In this document: positions 24,510-33,260 of the stretch, one piece after another
How the letters are laid out: each line of letters opens with the position of its first letter
Numbering within the stretch: the first letter of the stretch is position 1
Assembly (NCBI RefSeq): GCF_024752355.1
Contig: NZ_JANTHZ010000002.1
Coordinates: forward strand, 62,001 to 126,000
Reading direction: 5' to 3'
DNA: 64,000 nt
From: Ancylobacter mangrovi
GTDB lineage: Bacteria; Pseudomonadota; Alphaproteobacteria; Rhizobiales; Xanthobacteraceae
Made by a program: the position numbers and the translations under genes
The notes under the pieces: model-generated
Databases searched by the model: none
What the model was told of the DNA's origin: nothing
The model's input: the letters and a program-made list of their open reading frames with translations, nothing else

Positions 24510-25306
24510 CACACGCGAAGGAAGCCAGCACGACACCCCGCGGCACGGCGATCTCCATCCGCGACGTCGGCATGGAGTTCTCGCGACGGGGACAGAGCGT
24601 CACCGCGCTCGACGGCGTCTCGCTCGACATCGCCGCCGGCACCTTCTGCTCGGTGCTGGGGCCGAGCGGCTGCGGCAAGAGCACCCTTCTTTCCCTCATC
24701 TCCGGCCTCGCCAGGCCCACGCGCGGCGAGGTGCGGGTGGGCGGGCGCCCGCTCGCCGGGCCCTATCACGACGTCGGCATCGTCTTCCAGAGCGACGTAC
24801 TCCTGCCGTGGATGACCATCCTCGACAACATCCTGCTGCCGGCCAGGGTCAAGAAGCAGGACATGGGCGCGGCCCGCGCGCGGGGGCTCAGGCTGCTGGA
24901 GAATGTCGGGCTCATCGACTTCCGCGACCACTATCCCAGCGAGCTGTCCGGCGGGATGCGCCAGCGCGCCTCAATCTGCCGGGCGCTGCTGACGGAGCCT
25001 TCGGTGCTGCTGATGGACGAGCCGTTCGGCGCGCTCGACGCGCTGACGCGCGAGAAGATGCAGCTCGACCTCAACCGGATCTGGGCCGAGGACGCCAAGA
25101 CCGTGATGTTCATTACCCACGACATAGAGGAAGCCGTCGCGCTGGCCGACCAGGTGATCGTCATGGGGCCGCGCCCCGGCAAGGTCATCCGGCGATACGA
25201 GATCGACTTCGCCCAGCCGCGGACCCTCGGCATACGCCGCGAGCCCCGCTTTCAGGATATCGTCGACGACATCCGAAACGTCTTCCATTCCGCCGGCGTG
25301 CTCTGA
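24506..25306 (+). CDS. ABC transporter ATP-binding protein (SsuB/TauB-like)
   Basis: A 266-residue ATPase subunit. Walker A is GPSGCGKST at residues 52-60, the Q-loop is FQSD, the signature is LSGGMRQR, Walker B is VLLMDEPFGALD and the switch histidine is in FITHDIEEAV. These features and the length match the SsuB/TauB/NrtD class that energises import of taurine, sulfonates, nitrate or pyrimidines. It is the last gene of the four-gene import operon, with a 4-bp overlap to the permease. An MFS permease gene follows 90 bp downstream in the same direction and may be cotranscribed. Confidence 0.93.
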   Translation: MTHAKEASTTPRGTAISIRDVGMEFSRRGQSVTALDGVSLDIAAGTFCSVLGPSGCGKSTLLSLISGLARPTRGEVRVGGRPLAGPYHDVGIVFQSDVLLPWMTILDNILLPARVKKQDMGAARARGLRLLENVGLIDFRDHYPSELSGGMRQRASICRALLTEPSVLLMDEPFGALDALTREKMQLDLNRIWAEDAKTVMFITHDIEEAVALADQVIVMGPRPGKVIRRYEIDFAQPRTLGIRREPRFQDIVDDIRNVFHSAGVL

Positions 25307-25396
25307 TAGCCCATCCCTCCGCACCGTCGGCACCCGCCAGAACGCCGCCACCGGGCGCCGCTACACGATGCGCCGCCCCACACCCGGACCCCCGTC

Positions 25397-26578
25397 ATGG
25401 ATGACCAGCCGTCCGCCGTTCCCGCACGCACCATCTGGCTGATGGCGGCGACGGCCGGCATCGTCGTCGCCAACAACTATTACAACCAGCCCCTGCTCAA
25501 CGACCTCGCCGGGACCTTCGCGGTCACCGACGACGCCGCTTCGTGGATCTCCAGCCTGACGCAGACGGGCTATGCGCTCGGTCTGCTCTTCATCCTGCCG
25601 CTGGGCGACCAGGTGGACCGGCGCAAGCTGATCTCGGTCATGCTGGTGCTCTCGGCCGCCATGCTGCTGCTGTTCAGCCAGGCGCGTAATTTCCCGCTTC
25701 TGCTCGCCGCCGGGTTCTCGATCGGCCTGACCAGCATCGTGCCGCAGATCCTGCCGCCCATCGTCAGCCAGATCGTGCCGCCCTCCTCCGCGCCGCAGGC
25801 GGTGGGGCACGTCATGGGCGGGCTGCTGCTCGGCATCGTGCTGTCGCGCTTCGTGGGCGGATGGCTCGGCGCGCTGATCGGCTGGCGGCTGGTCTTCGCG
25901 CTGGCGGCGCTGGTGATGCTCGCCCTCATGGTAGTGCTGCGCCGGGCGCTGCCCGCCCTCAAGCCGGCCCATGGCGGTTCCTATCTGAACCTGCTCTCGA
26001 GCCTGCCGAAGCTGCTGCACCGCTACGCGCGGCTGCGCTTGCTGTCGCTGGCCGCGGCGCTCCAGTTCGGCGCCTTCAGCCTGTTCTGGTCCACCCTCAC
26101 CTTCCACCTCGCCGACATGCCGGGCCACTATTCGTCGAAGATGGCGGGCTCCTTCGCCCTGGTCGGGGCGATCGGCGTGATCGGCGCCATGTCGGCGGCG
26201 CGCATCACCAAGCGCTTCTCGCTGCGGACGGTGCTGGTGCTGAGCGGCGCCCTGATGGCGGCTGCCTTCCCGCTGTTCGCTGCCGCGCACGAATCCCTGT
26301 TCTGGATGGTCCCCGCGGTGGTCATCCTCGATCTCGGCATGCAGATGAGCCACGTCTCCAGCATGGCGAACATACTGGTCCTCGACCGCGGTGCGGCGAG
26401 CCGGCTCAACACGGTCTACATGGTGACCCGCTTCGCCGGCGGCGCGCTGGGGACGGTGATCGGCGGCCTCGCCTGGGCCCATGGCGGATGGCTCGCGGTG
26501 TGTGCGGCGGGCGGGCTGCTGTGCCTAGTCGCCCTCGTCGTCAACGGGCGCACCGGCGTTGCACCGGCGGGTGGGTGA
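25397..26578 (+). CDS. MFS transporter
   Basis: A 393-residue permease with about twelve membrane segments of the major facilitator superfamily. The start NNYYNQPLLNDLA and the loop DQVDRRKLISVML (the family's D-x-x-x-R-R motif between helices 2 and 3) are visible, as is the central cytoplasmic loop around residues 185-205. The NYYNQPLL start is typical of small-molecule or drug exporters (YnfM/AraJ-like branch). It sits after an ABC importer operon and before an IclR regulator, so it may export an intermediate or toxic analogue; direction and substrate cannot be told. Confidence 0.88.
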   Translation: MDDQPSAVPARTIWLMAATAGIVVANNYYNQPLLNDLAGTFAVTDDAASWISSLTQTGYALGLLFILPLGDQVDRRKLISVMLVLSAAMLLLFSQARNFPLLLAAGFSIGLTSIVPQILPPIVSQIVPPSSAPQAVGHVMGGLLLGIVLSRFVGGWLGALIGWRLVFALAALVMLALMVVLRRALPALKPAHGGSYLNLLSSLPKLLHRYARLRLLSLAAALQFGAFSLFWSTLTFHLADMPGHYSSKMAGSFALVGAIGVIGAMSAARITKRFSLRTVLVLSGALMAAAFPLFAAAHESLFWMVPAVVILDLGMQMSHVSSMANILVLDRGAASRLNTVYMVTRFAGGALGTVIGGLAWAHGGWLAVCAAGGLLCLVALVVNGRTGVAPAGG

Positions 26579-26588
26579 AACTAGAGAC

Positions 26589-26645
26589 GTGACACGGCGA
26601 ATGTGACACGGCGGACGTGTCACGGGCAGACGTGGCACGTGCCAC
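26589..26645. promoter_or_regulatory. Cluster of palindromes and direct repeats before the IclR gene
   Basis: GTGACACGGCG occurs twice (26589-26599 and 26603-26613, 14 bp apart). The second copy is part of an inverted repeat GTGACAC-N7-GTGTCAC (26603-26623). A perfect 14-bp palindrome GTGGCACGTGCCAC follows (26632-26645). The cluster lies 26 bp before the IclR start and probably includes its own operator. Confidence 0.65.
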
Positions 26646-26671
26646 CGTCGCGAGCTGGAGAGATCGTGCCC

Positions 26672-27574
26672 ATGCCGAGCCGGCCTTCCTCTCATGCCGC
26701 CCGGGAGCCACGCATCGAGCCGTCCGACGTGACGAGCGAGATGGCGCAGGTAGTCGTGCAGGACAGCGTGCCCGCCCACGGGCCGGCCTCGCCCCCCGGC
26801 GCGCCCCGCGAGAAGGAGGATGCGAGCGTCACCATCCAGTCGGTGGACCGGGCGCTCTCCATCCTCGAATACATCGCCTCCGCGCGCGAGCCGCGCCGGC
26901 TGCAGGATGTGGCGGCCGCCGTCGGACTGAAGACGCCGACCTGCTACCACCTGCTCAACTCGCTGGTGAAGCGCGACTTCGTCCGGCGCAACGCCCACCC
27001 GAAATTCTACTATCTCGGCCCCAAGCTCGCCGAGCTCGCCCATCGCGAGAGCGCTGCCTTCGACATCCGGCGCGGCGTGCGCAGCGTGCTCAAGGACCTT
27101 GCGCGCGACAGCCAAGCGAGCGCGGCCATGGCGAGCCTCACGCGTACCCATCTCGAGCTGTCGGTGGAGGTGGAGGCGCCCGGCGGCCTGTCCTTCGACG
27201 GCTATCGCGACGACATCCGGCGCGCCTGCCACGCGACCGCGCTCGGCAAGGCGATCCTCGCCTGGCTGCCCGAGGCGGAAATCGCCCGCGTGGTGGCCGA
27301 ACACGGGCTGCCGGTCTTCACCGAGCGGACCATCGATTCCCTCGGCGAGCTGATCGAGAGCCTGCGGCTGGTGCGGCGGCACGGATTTGCGGTCGAGGAC
27401 GGCGAATACCGGCCGGGGGTGAGCGCGCTGGCGCTCGCGATCCGCGACCCGTGGGGCGCCGTGGTCGGCTCCATCGGCTGCCTCATTCCGCGCGACTCGG
27501 ACGAGATGGCGAGGCTGCGCGACCTGCACCGGCAGGTCGACGCTGCCGCCAGATCCGTCTCGGCCATGTTCTAG
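26672..27574 (+). CDS. IclR family transcriptional regulator
   Basis: A 300-residue regulator. After an unusual N-terminal extension of about 50 residues rich in P, S and E come the IclR winged helix (QSVDRALSILEYIAS, then LQDVAAAVGLKTPTCYHLLNSLVKRDFV) and the C-terminal ligand domain with the typical HATALGKAILAWLPE and GFAVEDGEYRPGVSALALAI stretches. The ATG at 26672 has a GGAGAG site; an inner start near residue 51 (a GCG-rich stretch, GAGCGTC) would give the usual 250-residue length but has no ATG. IclR proteins control catabolic operons for aromatic and organic acids. The palindromic region just upstream is its probable target. Confidence 0.87.
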   Translation: MPSRPSSHAAREPRIEPSDVTSEMAQVVVQDSVPAHGPASPPGAPREKEDASVTIQSVDRALSILEYIASAREPRRLQDVAAAVGLKTPTCYHLLNSLVKRDFVRRNAHPKFYYLGPKLAELAHRESAAFDIRRGVRSVLKDLARDSQASAAMASLTRTHLELSVEVEAPGGLSFDGYRDDIRRACHATALGKAILAWLPEAEIARVVAEHGLPVFTERTIDSLGELIESLRLVRRHGFAVEDGEYRPGVSALALAIRDPWGAVVGSIGCLIPRDSDEMARLRDLHRQVDAAARSVSAMF

Positions 27575-27607
27575 GATCGTGACGCGGCCTCACCGGCCAG
27601 AGCCGCA

Positions 27608-28285
27608 TCAGTCGATCTTGGCGCCAAGTTCTCTCGCGTAATTCTCCAGTATGGGAACCGCCCGGGTGCGGATTTCCTCGGTGAAGCGCGCGTTGAGCCC
27701 GGAGATTGTCAGCGCCCCCCTAAAGTGCCCCGACGCCGAGAAGACCGGCGTCGAGATCGAGGCGATGTTGGGGTTGCGCGTCGCGTCCAGGCTGACCGTG
27801 CCGTGCGCGTTGAAGACGGACAGGTCCGGCAGTTCCTCGCCGGTGTTCCGGCGCAGCACGAGACCCGACGCCCCGGTTCCCAACCGCAGGCGCACGCCCT
27901 CCTCCACCCCGTATTTCTCGAGGCTCGGGCTGTTCTCGCGGAACAGGCAGACACGGTCGTTTCCCGCCCGCACGAAATAGGAGGCGGTCTCGCCCGTGGC
28001 GTCGACGAGGCGGCGCAGGACGGGGCGGATCAGCTCGGCGGAATCGAACTCCTGCCGGAAGATAAGGCCGAGATGCCAGACACTTGCGCCGATCGAGAAG
28101 CGGCCTTCGGCGTCGCGGTCGATGAAGCCGTAGATCGCCATCGACCGGGTGAGGCGAAGGATCGTGCTCTTGTGCAGGCCGGTCTCCGCGGCCAGCTCGG
28201 CGAGCGACATCTTCGGCCTGCGGATTCCGAACGCCGACAGGATGGACAGGGCCCTCTCCACCGACTCGGTGCGCAGCGCTCCCAT
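27608..28285 (-). CDS. IclR family transcriptional regulator
   Basis: A 225-residue IclR protein, shorter than usual (about 250). The winged helix (ESVERALSILSAFG, then LAELAAETGLHKSTILRLTRSMAIYGFI) and the ligand domain (FIRPVLRRLVDATGETASYFV, TGASGLVLRRNTGE) are visible. It is divergent from the TRAP operon at 28400, with only 114 bp between the starts, so it probably controls that operon in response to its substrate or an intermediate. It is convergent with the IclR gene at 26672; the two coding ends are 33 bp apart without a clear terminator. Confidence 0.9.
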   Translation of the reverse strand: MGALRTESVERALSILSAFGIRRPKMSLAELAAETGLHKSTILRLTRSMAIYGFIDRDAEGRFSIGASVWHLGLIFRQEFDSAELIRPVLRRLVDATGETASYFVRAGNDRVCLFRENSPSLEKYGVEEGVRLRLGTGASGLVLRRNTGEELPDLSVFNAHGTVSLDATRNPNIASISTPVFSASGHFRGALTISGLNARFTEEIRTRAVPILENYARELGAKID

Positions 28286-28399
28286 GCGTTCTCCCAGGTG
28301 AAACGGGCCTGTTCTGCGATTGCCACGAACTTGGCCGTTTGTCTAGAAAACAGGCGAACATCATCAAGAATTCTAATCTTACTCCTGGGAGGAGACAGA

Positions 28400-29377
28400 A
28401 TGACTTTGTTCACGTCCAAGTTCCTTGCGCCGATTGCCGTGACTTGCCTGCTGGCATTGCCGGCGCACGCCGCAACCGTCAATTTCACGCTGGGCACCGA
28501 GAACAACAGCTCGGATTTCAGCGTCCAGGCGATGCAGCACTGGAAGAAGCTGCTGGCCGACCGGTCGAACGGCGAGCTGCAGATGACCATCGTCGACGGC
28601 GGCGCGCTCGGCTCGGGCGTCGAGGTGCTTCAGCAGCTCTCCAACGACGAGATCCAGGTCAGCATCTCGGGGCCGACCCTCGTCCATTCCATGGCCAAGC
28701 CCTACCAGTGCATGGAGGCGGAGTTCGTCTATGACGACGCCGACCATGGCTACCGCGTGTGGACCGGCAAGCTCGGCAAGGAGCTGTCGGACTACATGAC
28801 CAAGAACTACGACATCACCATCAGCGGTGTCGGCTATCGCGGCGCGCGCGTGGTGACGGCGAACAAGCCGATCCGCGAGCCCTCGGACCTGCAGGGCCTG
28901 AAGATCCGCGTGACCAACCCGCTGCGCAGCAAGGTGTTCGCCGCGTTCGGCGCGCTGCCCGGCCCGCTGCCCTATTCTGAGCTCTACGGCGCGCTGCGCC
29001 AGGGCGTGTTCGACTCGCAGGAGAACCCGATCTCCGCGATCTTCGCCCAGAAGTTCTACGAAGTGCAGAAGACGGTCGACCTGACCGACCACGTCCAGAG
29101 CTACTACATCGTCACCACCAACACCGAGTTCCTGGACGGCCTGAGCAACGAGCAGCGCAAGATCTTCAACGAGACCGCGGCCGAGACGATGACCTGGCTG
29201 AACGCGCTCGTGAAGAAGCAGGAAGGCGAGCTGCTCGACGAGATCAAGAAGTCGGGCGTCGAGGTCGTGAAATCCGACGTCCCGGCCTTCAAGAAGATCG
29301 CCGAGCCGATCGTGCGGGATTTCGCGGCCAAGAACTGCCGTCCCGGCATTCTCGACGACATCGCTGCCGCCAAGTGA
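28400..29377 (+). CDS. dctP: TRAP transporter substrate-binding protein (DctP family)
   Basis: A 325-residue periplasmic binding protein of a TRAP system. Residues 1-24 are a Sec signal (MTLFTSKFLAPIAVTCLLAL, cleavage near AHA-A). Conserved features are the MQCMEAEFVYDD-like hinge (YQCMEAEFVYDDADHG), the arginine that binds substrate carboxylates in LKIRVTNPLRSKVF, and GALRQGVFDSQENP. The strong GGGAGGAG site supports the ATG at 28400. It is the first gene of a seven-gene operon (binding protein, small and large permease, amidohydrolase, dehydrogenase, aldehyde dehydrogenase, cupin). Relatives bind C4-dicarboxylates, sugar acids or other organic acids. Confidence 0.93.
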   Translation: MTLFTSKFLAPIAVTCLLALPAHAATVNFTLGTENNSSDFSVQAMQHWKKLLADRSNGELQMTIVDGGALGSGVEVLQQLSNDEIQVSISGPTLVHSMAKPYQCMEAEFVYDDADHGYRVWTGKLGKELSDYMTKNYDITISGVGYRGARVVTANKPIREPSDLQGLKIRVTNPLRSKVFAAFGALPGPLPYSELYGALRQGVFDSQENPISAIFAQKFYEVQKTVDLTDHVQSYYIVTTNTEFLDGLSNEQRKIFNETAAETMTWLNALVKKQEGELLDEIKKSGVEVVKSDVPAFKKIAEPIVRDFAAKNCRPGILDDIAAAK

Positions 29378-29384
29378 TGTCGGG

Positions 29385-29409
29385 GACGCGCGCCGGGAAG
29401 GCGCGCGTC
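29385..29409 (+). other. Intercistronic hairpin between dctP and dctQ
   Basis: A perfect 10-bp stem GACGCGCGCC/GGCGCGCGTC with a GGGAA loop lies just after the dctP stop, with no T run. This placement is typical of RNA structures that keep binding-protein message in excess over permease message. Confidence 0.7.
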
Positions 29410-29426
29410 GCCCCAGGGAGACACCC

Positions 29427-29930
29427 ATGAAACTTCTCAACGCCGTGGATCGCCTGGTCCAGGTGGTCGCCTTCGCCATGTTCGCCGGCATGTTCGTGCT
29501 GACGCTGGCGCAGGTGCTGTTCCGCTATTTCCTGCAGATCCCGGTTCCCTGGACCGAGGAAGCCGCGCGCGCCCTGTTCGCCCTGTCGGTGCTGAGCGGC
29601 ATCACGCTCGCCTACCGCCAGCGCGAGCACGTCATGGTCGACTTCCTGTTCGCGCAGTTCAGCCCGGCGGTGAAGCGCGGCTTCTCGATCGCCTTCGCCC
29701 TGTCGATCCTGTTCTTCCTCGCGCTGTGGGCGAGCGGCGCGGTCCACATGGCCGAGCGCAACTGGTCGATCACGCTGATCACGATCGGCTGGTTCCGCAT
29801 CAGCTATTACTACCTGTGGGAGCTGGCGATGATCACGCTGCTGGCCGTCTACGTGCTCATCGACCTCAAGAACCTCGTCACGGGCCAGACCGTCAGCCTC
29901 CAGGACGGCGAGCAGGAGATCGACCTGTGA
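29427..29930 (+). CDS. dctQ: TRAP transporter small permease (DctQ family)
   Basis: A 167-residue membrane protein with four hydrophobic segments, normal for DctQ. The conserved P-W-T-E-E motif appears as VPWTEEAARALFALSV after the first helix, and the conserved H/V-V-D-F motif as EHVMVDFLFAQ. It pairs with the large permease downstream, whose GTG start overlaps its stop by 4 bp (GTGA). It follows dctP by 49 bp, with a hairpin in between. Confidence 0.92.
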   Translation: MKLLNAVDRLVQVVAFAMFAGMFVLTLAQVLFRYFLQIPVPWTEEAARALFALSVLSGITLAYRQREHVMVDFLFAQFSPAVKRGFSIAFALSILFFLALWASGAVHMAERNWSITLITIGWFRISYYYLWELAMITLLAVYVLIDLKNLVTGQTVSLQDGEQEIDL

Positions 29931-31222
29931 TCCTGTTCACCCTCGTCGTCGTCCTCTTCCTCGTCCTGCTGATGATCGGCTACCCGGTCGGCTTCGCCGC
30001 CGGCCTGTCCTCCTTCATCGGCGCCGGCCTCGTCTTCGGCGGGCTGTTCGACATCCGCGCCAGCGCGATGATCGCGCGCCTCGCGCTCAGCAGCATGGAC
30101 AGCTTCCTGCTGCTCGCCATTCCCTTCTTCATCCTCGCCGGGCGGCTGATGAACTTCGGCGGCATCACCGAACGCATGTTCGCGTTCGTGGCGCTGCTGG
30201 TCCGTCCGATCCGCGGCGGCCTCGGCCATGCCAACGTGATGGCGAGCGTGATCTTCGCCGGCATGTCCGGCTCGGCGACGGCCGATGCGGTCGGCCTCGG
30301 CCAGATCGAGATGAAGGCGATGCTGAGCCAGGGCTACCAGCGCGAGTTCAGCGCCGGCGTCACGGCCGCCTCGTCCCTGATCGGCCCGATCCTGCCACCC
30401 TCGATCGCGCTCGTCGCCTATTCGGTGCAGGCGGAAGTCTCGGTCGCGCGCATGTTCTTCGCCGCGATCGTGCCGGCGCTGATGATGGCGGTGGTCTATA
30501 TGGGCTATGTCGCCTGGCGCGCCCGCAAGGACGGGATGCCGATCGGCACCCGCGCCACGATGGCCGAGATCTGGCCGGCGTTCCGCGTCGCGATCCTGCC
30601 GATCCTGACGCCGTTCATCATCATGGGCGGCATCTACACCGGCATCTTCACCCCGACCGAAGCCGCCGCCGTCGCCGCGCTCTACGCCCTGTGCCTCGGC
30701 CTGTTCGTCTACCGCGCCTACGGCCCCACACGGCTGGCACGCGAGCTGATGGGCACGCTGATCGACACCGCGGTCATCATGGTCATCATCATCTTCACCT
30801 CGGCCTTCGGGGTGGTGATGATCCGGGCCGGCATTCCCGGCGCGCTGGCCGAGTTCTTCGCCAGCCTGACCAGCAACGCGACCGTGCTGCTGTTCCTGAT
30901 GGTCGTCCTGTGGATGGTCGTCGGCTGCTTCATGGCGCAGACCCCGGCGATCCTGATCCTGACGCCGATCCTGATGCCGATCATCAAGAGCTACGGCATC
31001 GACCCGATCCAGTTCGGCATCCTGATGACGCTGACCCTGACGCTCGGGCTGCTGACGCCGCCCGTGGGCATGGTGCTCTACGCCCTGACCCGCGTCACCG
31101 GGCTCAGCTTCCGCGAGCTGGTCAGGGTGTCTGTCCCCTATGTCTGGCTGACGCTCGGCGTGATCGTGATCCTGATCCTGCTGCCGGGCCTCATCACCTT
31201 CCTGCCGGATCTGCTGCTATGA
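29927..31222 (+). CDS. dctM: TRAP transporter large permease (DctM family)
   Basis: A 431-residue polytopic permease with about twelve segments. Features of DctM are IPFFILAGRLMNFGG, ANVMASVIFAGMSGSATADA, TAASSLIGPILPPSIALVAY and the C-terminal LTPPVGMVLYALTRVTG. It imports the substrate held by DctP using the sodium or proton gradient. The start is a GTG at 29927 overlapping the dctQ stop, which fits MILFTLVVVLFLVLLMIGYPVG as a normal N terminus. The stop overlaps the next ATG (ATGA), so permease and amidohydrolase are coupled. Confidence 0.92.
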   Translation: MILFTLVVVLFLVLLMIGYPVGFAAGLSSFIGAGLVFGGLFDIRASAMIARLALSSMDSFLLLAIPFFILAGRLMNFGGITERMFAFVALLVRPIRGGLGHANVMASVIFAGMSGSATADAVGLGQIEMKAMLSQGYQREFSAGVTAASSLIGPILPPSIALVAYSVQAEVSVARMFFAAIVPALMMAVVYMGYVAWRARKDGMPIGTRATMAEIWPAFRVAILPILTPFIIMGGIYTGIFTPTEAAAVAALYALCLGLFVYRAYGPTRLARELMGTLIDTAVIMVIIIFTSAFGVVMIRAGIPGALAEFFASLTSNATVLLFLMVVLWMVVGCFMAQTPAILILTPILMPIIKSYGIDPIQFGILMTLTLTLGLLTPPVGMVLYALTRVTGLSFRELVRVSVPYVWLTLGVIVILILLPGLITFLPDLLL

Positions 31223-32142
31223 CCGCCCTGTCCCTCCCTCCCGGGACATGGGACACCCATGTCCACGTCTTCGAGCCCGACCGCTTCCCCTATGCGGCGG
31301 TGCGCAGCTACACGCCGGGCACCGCCTCGCTGGAGACGTTGCAGCAGCGCCACCGGCAATGGGGCGTCGCCCATGCCGTGCTGGTCCAGCCGAGCGTCTA
31401 CGGCGCCGACAATGCCTGCCTCATCGACGCGCTGCGGCGGCTCGGGCCGTCGGCCCGGGGCGTGGCGGTCGCCGATGTCGCGACGCTCGACGACAACCGG
31501 CTGGCCGAGTTCGCCGGCGCCGGGATCCGCGGCTTCCGCGTCAACCTGATGGCGGGAAGCGCGCTCGATGCGGACGAGGCGTTCTTCGGCATGGCCGGGC
31601 GCCTGCGTGGGACCGGCCTGTTCCTGCAGCTCTACGCGCCGCTCGCGACCATCCTCGCACGCGCCTCGACCCTCGAGAAGGCCGGCATCCCGGTGGTGCT
31701 GGACCATTTCGCCGGGGCCGGCGCGGAGGACGACGCGCAGAGCATGGAGCAGCTCGCCGCGCTCGCCGGTTCCGCGCCGATCTGGATCAAGCTTTCCGCC
31801 GACTACCGCATCGGCCAGTCCTCGGAGGCACCGGAGACACGCGCGCTCGACCTGATCCGCCGGTTCGAGGCGATGGTACCTGACCGGCTGATCTGGGGCT
31901 CGGACTGGCCCCACACCGGCGGCGGCGCGGCGCGCAAGGCGCGGGGGCCCGACGAGGTCGAGCCCTTCCGCAAGGTCTACGCGCTCTCGGTGCCCCAGCT
32001 CATGGCCGATGCCGGGCTCGACGCGGAGGCCCGCCACCGGATCCTCGTCGACAACCCCACCACGCTCTTCGGGGCGGCTCCCCATTCTCCCTCTCTCGCG
32101 CAGCATGCGGCTTCTGTCTCCGGGACAGGCCAAAGGAACTGA
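31219..32142 (+). CDS. Amidohydrolase-2 family metal-dependent hydrolase (PDC lactonase-like)
   Basis: A 307-residue TIM-barrel protein of the amidohydrolase 2 family, the group of 2-pyrone-4,6-dicarboxylate lactonase and sugar-acid lactonases. The metal motif DTHVHVF is at residues 12-18 (H14, H16), a barrel histidine in VVLDHFAGAG, and the catalytic aspartate in RLIWGSDWPHTG. It is translationally coupled to the TRAP permease and followed 4 bp later by a beta-decarboxylating dehydrogenase. Lactone opening of an imported sugar-acid or pyrone-like compound is a reasonable role but only inferred. Confidence 0.85.
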   Translation: MTALSLPPGTWDTHVHVFEPDRFPYAAVRSYTPGTASLETLQQRHRQWGVAHAVLVQPSVYGADNACLIDALRRLGPSARGVAVADVATLDDNRLAEFAGAGIRGFRVNLMAGSALDADEAFFGMAGRLRGTGLFLQLYAPLATILARASTLEKAGIPVVLDHFAGAGAEDDAQSMEQLAALAGSAPIWIKLSADYRIGQSSEAPETRALDLIRRFEAMVPDRLIWGSDWPHTGGGAARKARGPDEVEPFRKVYALSVPQLMADAGLDAEARHRILVDNPTTLFGAAPHSPSLAQHAASVSGTGQRN

Positions 32143-32146
32143 TGGC

Positions 32147-33226
32147 ATGAAGATCGCCCTTCTTCCCGGCGACGGGATCGGCCCCGAAATCACCGCCGCC
32201 ACCCGTCTGGTCATGGAGGCCGCGGACCGGCAGCACCGGATCGGCTTCGACTTCGAGGAAATCGACATCGGCTTCGCGGCGCTGAAGGCGCACGGCTCGA
32301 CCCTGCCCGACAGCGCCTTCGAGGCGGCGCGGGCGGCGGACGGGCTGATCCTCGGGCCGGTCTCCCATCTCGACTATCCCCCGCGCGACAGGGGCGGGCT
32401 GAACCCCTCCGGCGAGCTGCGCAAGCGGCTCGACCTGTTCGCCAACATCCGCCCCGCCGTCACCCGGCCCGAGCTGCCCTCGGCGACGGGCGCCAGCTTC
32501 GACATGGTGATCTATCGCGAGAACACGGAAGGCTTCTACGCCGACCGCTGCATGTATGCCGGCCCGGGCGAGCTCCAGGTCACGGCCGACGTGACCCTGT
32601 CGATGCGGCGCATCACGCGGCAGGCCTCGCTGCGGATCGCCGAGGCGGCGTTCGAGGGCGCCCGCGCGCGCCGCAAGCACGTCACCGCCGTGCACAAGCA
32701 GAACGTCCTCAAGATCACCGACGGCCTGTTCCTCGGCTGCTGCCGCGAAGTCGCCGCGCGCTATCCCGACATCGCCTATGACGAGCTGATCATCGATGCG
32801 GCCTGCGCCCATCTCGTGCGCCGGCCCGAAGCCTTCGACGTGATCGTCACCACCAACATGTTCGGCGACATCCTGTCCGACCTCGCCTCCGAATTGTCGG
32901 GCAGCCTCGGCCTCGCGGCGTCGGTCAATGCCGGCGAGACCATTGCGATGGCGCAGGCGCAGCACGGCTCGGCCCCGGACATCGCCGGGCAGGGCATCGC
33001 CAACCCGTCCTCACTGATCGGCTCGGCCGGGATGCTGCTCGAATGGCTCGGCCTGCACCGCCAGCGCCCCGAGCTCTCGGCGGCGGGCCGCTCGATCCTG
33101 ACCGCGCTGGACATGGCGCTGAAAGATCCCTCGACCCGGACCCGCGACCTCGGCGGGCAGCTCGGAACGCAGGCCTTCGCGCAGGCGGTAGCCGACCGGG
33201 TCGGCTCCACCGTCCCCAGCCACTGA
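32147..33226 (+). CDS. Isocitrate/isopropylmalate dehydrogenase family enzyme (fourth paralogue)
   Basis: A 359-residue beta-decarboxylating dehydrogenase. The ATG at 32147 gives MKIALLPGDGIGPEITA; the frame upstream overlaps the amidohydrolase. Motifs are RENTEGFYADRCM, the catalytic lysine region AVHKQNVLKITDGLF, the metal motif [18 protein letters not shown] and [16 protein letters not shown]. It is more like the enzyme at 14185 than like TtuC (19277), with SLIGSAGMLLEWLG matching [12 protein letters not shown]. In this operon it likely oxidises and decarboxylates a hydroxy-diacid made by the upstream hydrolase, with the product aldehyde or acid handled by the next gene, an aldehyde dehydrogenase. 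Confidence 0.88.
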   Translation: MKIALLPGDGIGPEITAATRLVMEAADRQHRIGFDFEEIDIGFAALKAHGSTLPDSAFEAARAADGLILGPVSHLDYPPRDRGGLNPSGELRKRLDLFANIRPAVTRPELPSATGASFDMVIYRENTEGFYADRCMYAGPGELQVTADVTLSMRRITRQASLRIAEAAFEGARARRKHVTAVHKQNVLKITDGLFLGCCREVAARYPDIAYDELIIDAACAHLVRRPEAFDVIVTTNMFGDILSDLASELSGSLGLAASVNAGETIAMAQAQHGSAPDIAGQGIANPSSLIGSAGMLLEWLGLHRQRPELSAAGRSILTALDMALKDPSTRTRDLGGQLGTQAFAQAVADRVGSTVPSH

Positions 33227-33260
33227 GTGGCGACCTTACGGAATCTTCTGGAGACCACCG

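Noticed and set aside
28340-28380. Palindrome around TCTAGA between the IclR gene at 27608 and the TRAP operon
   Set aside because: Only about five of eight arm positions pair, so it is not distinguishable from chance.
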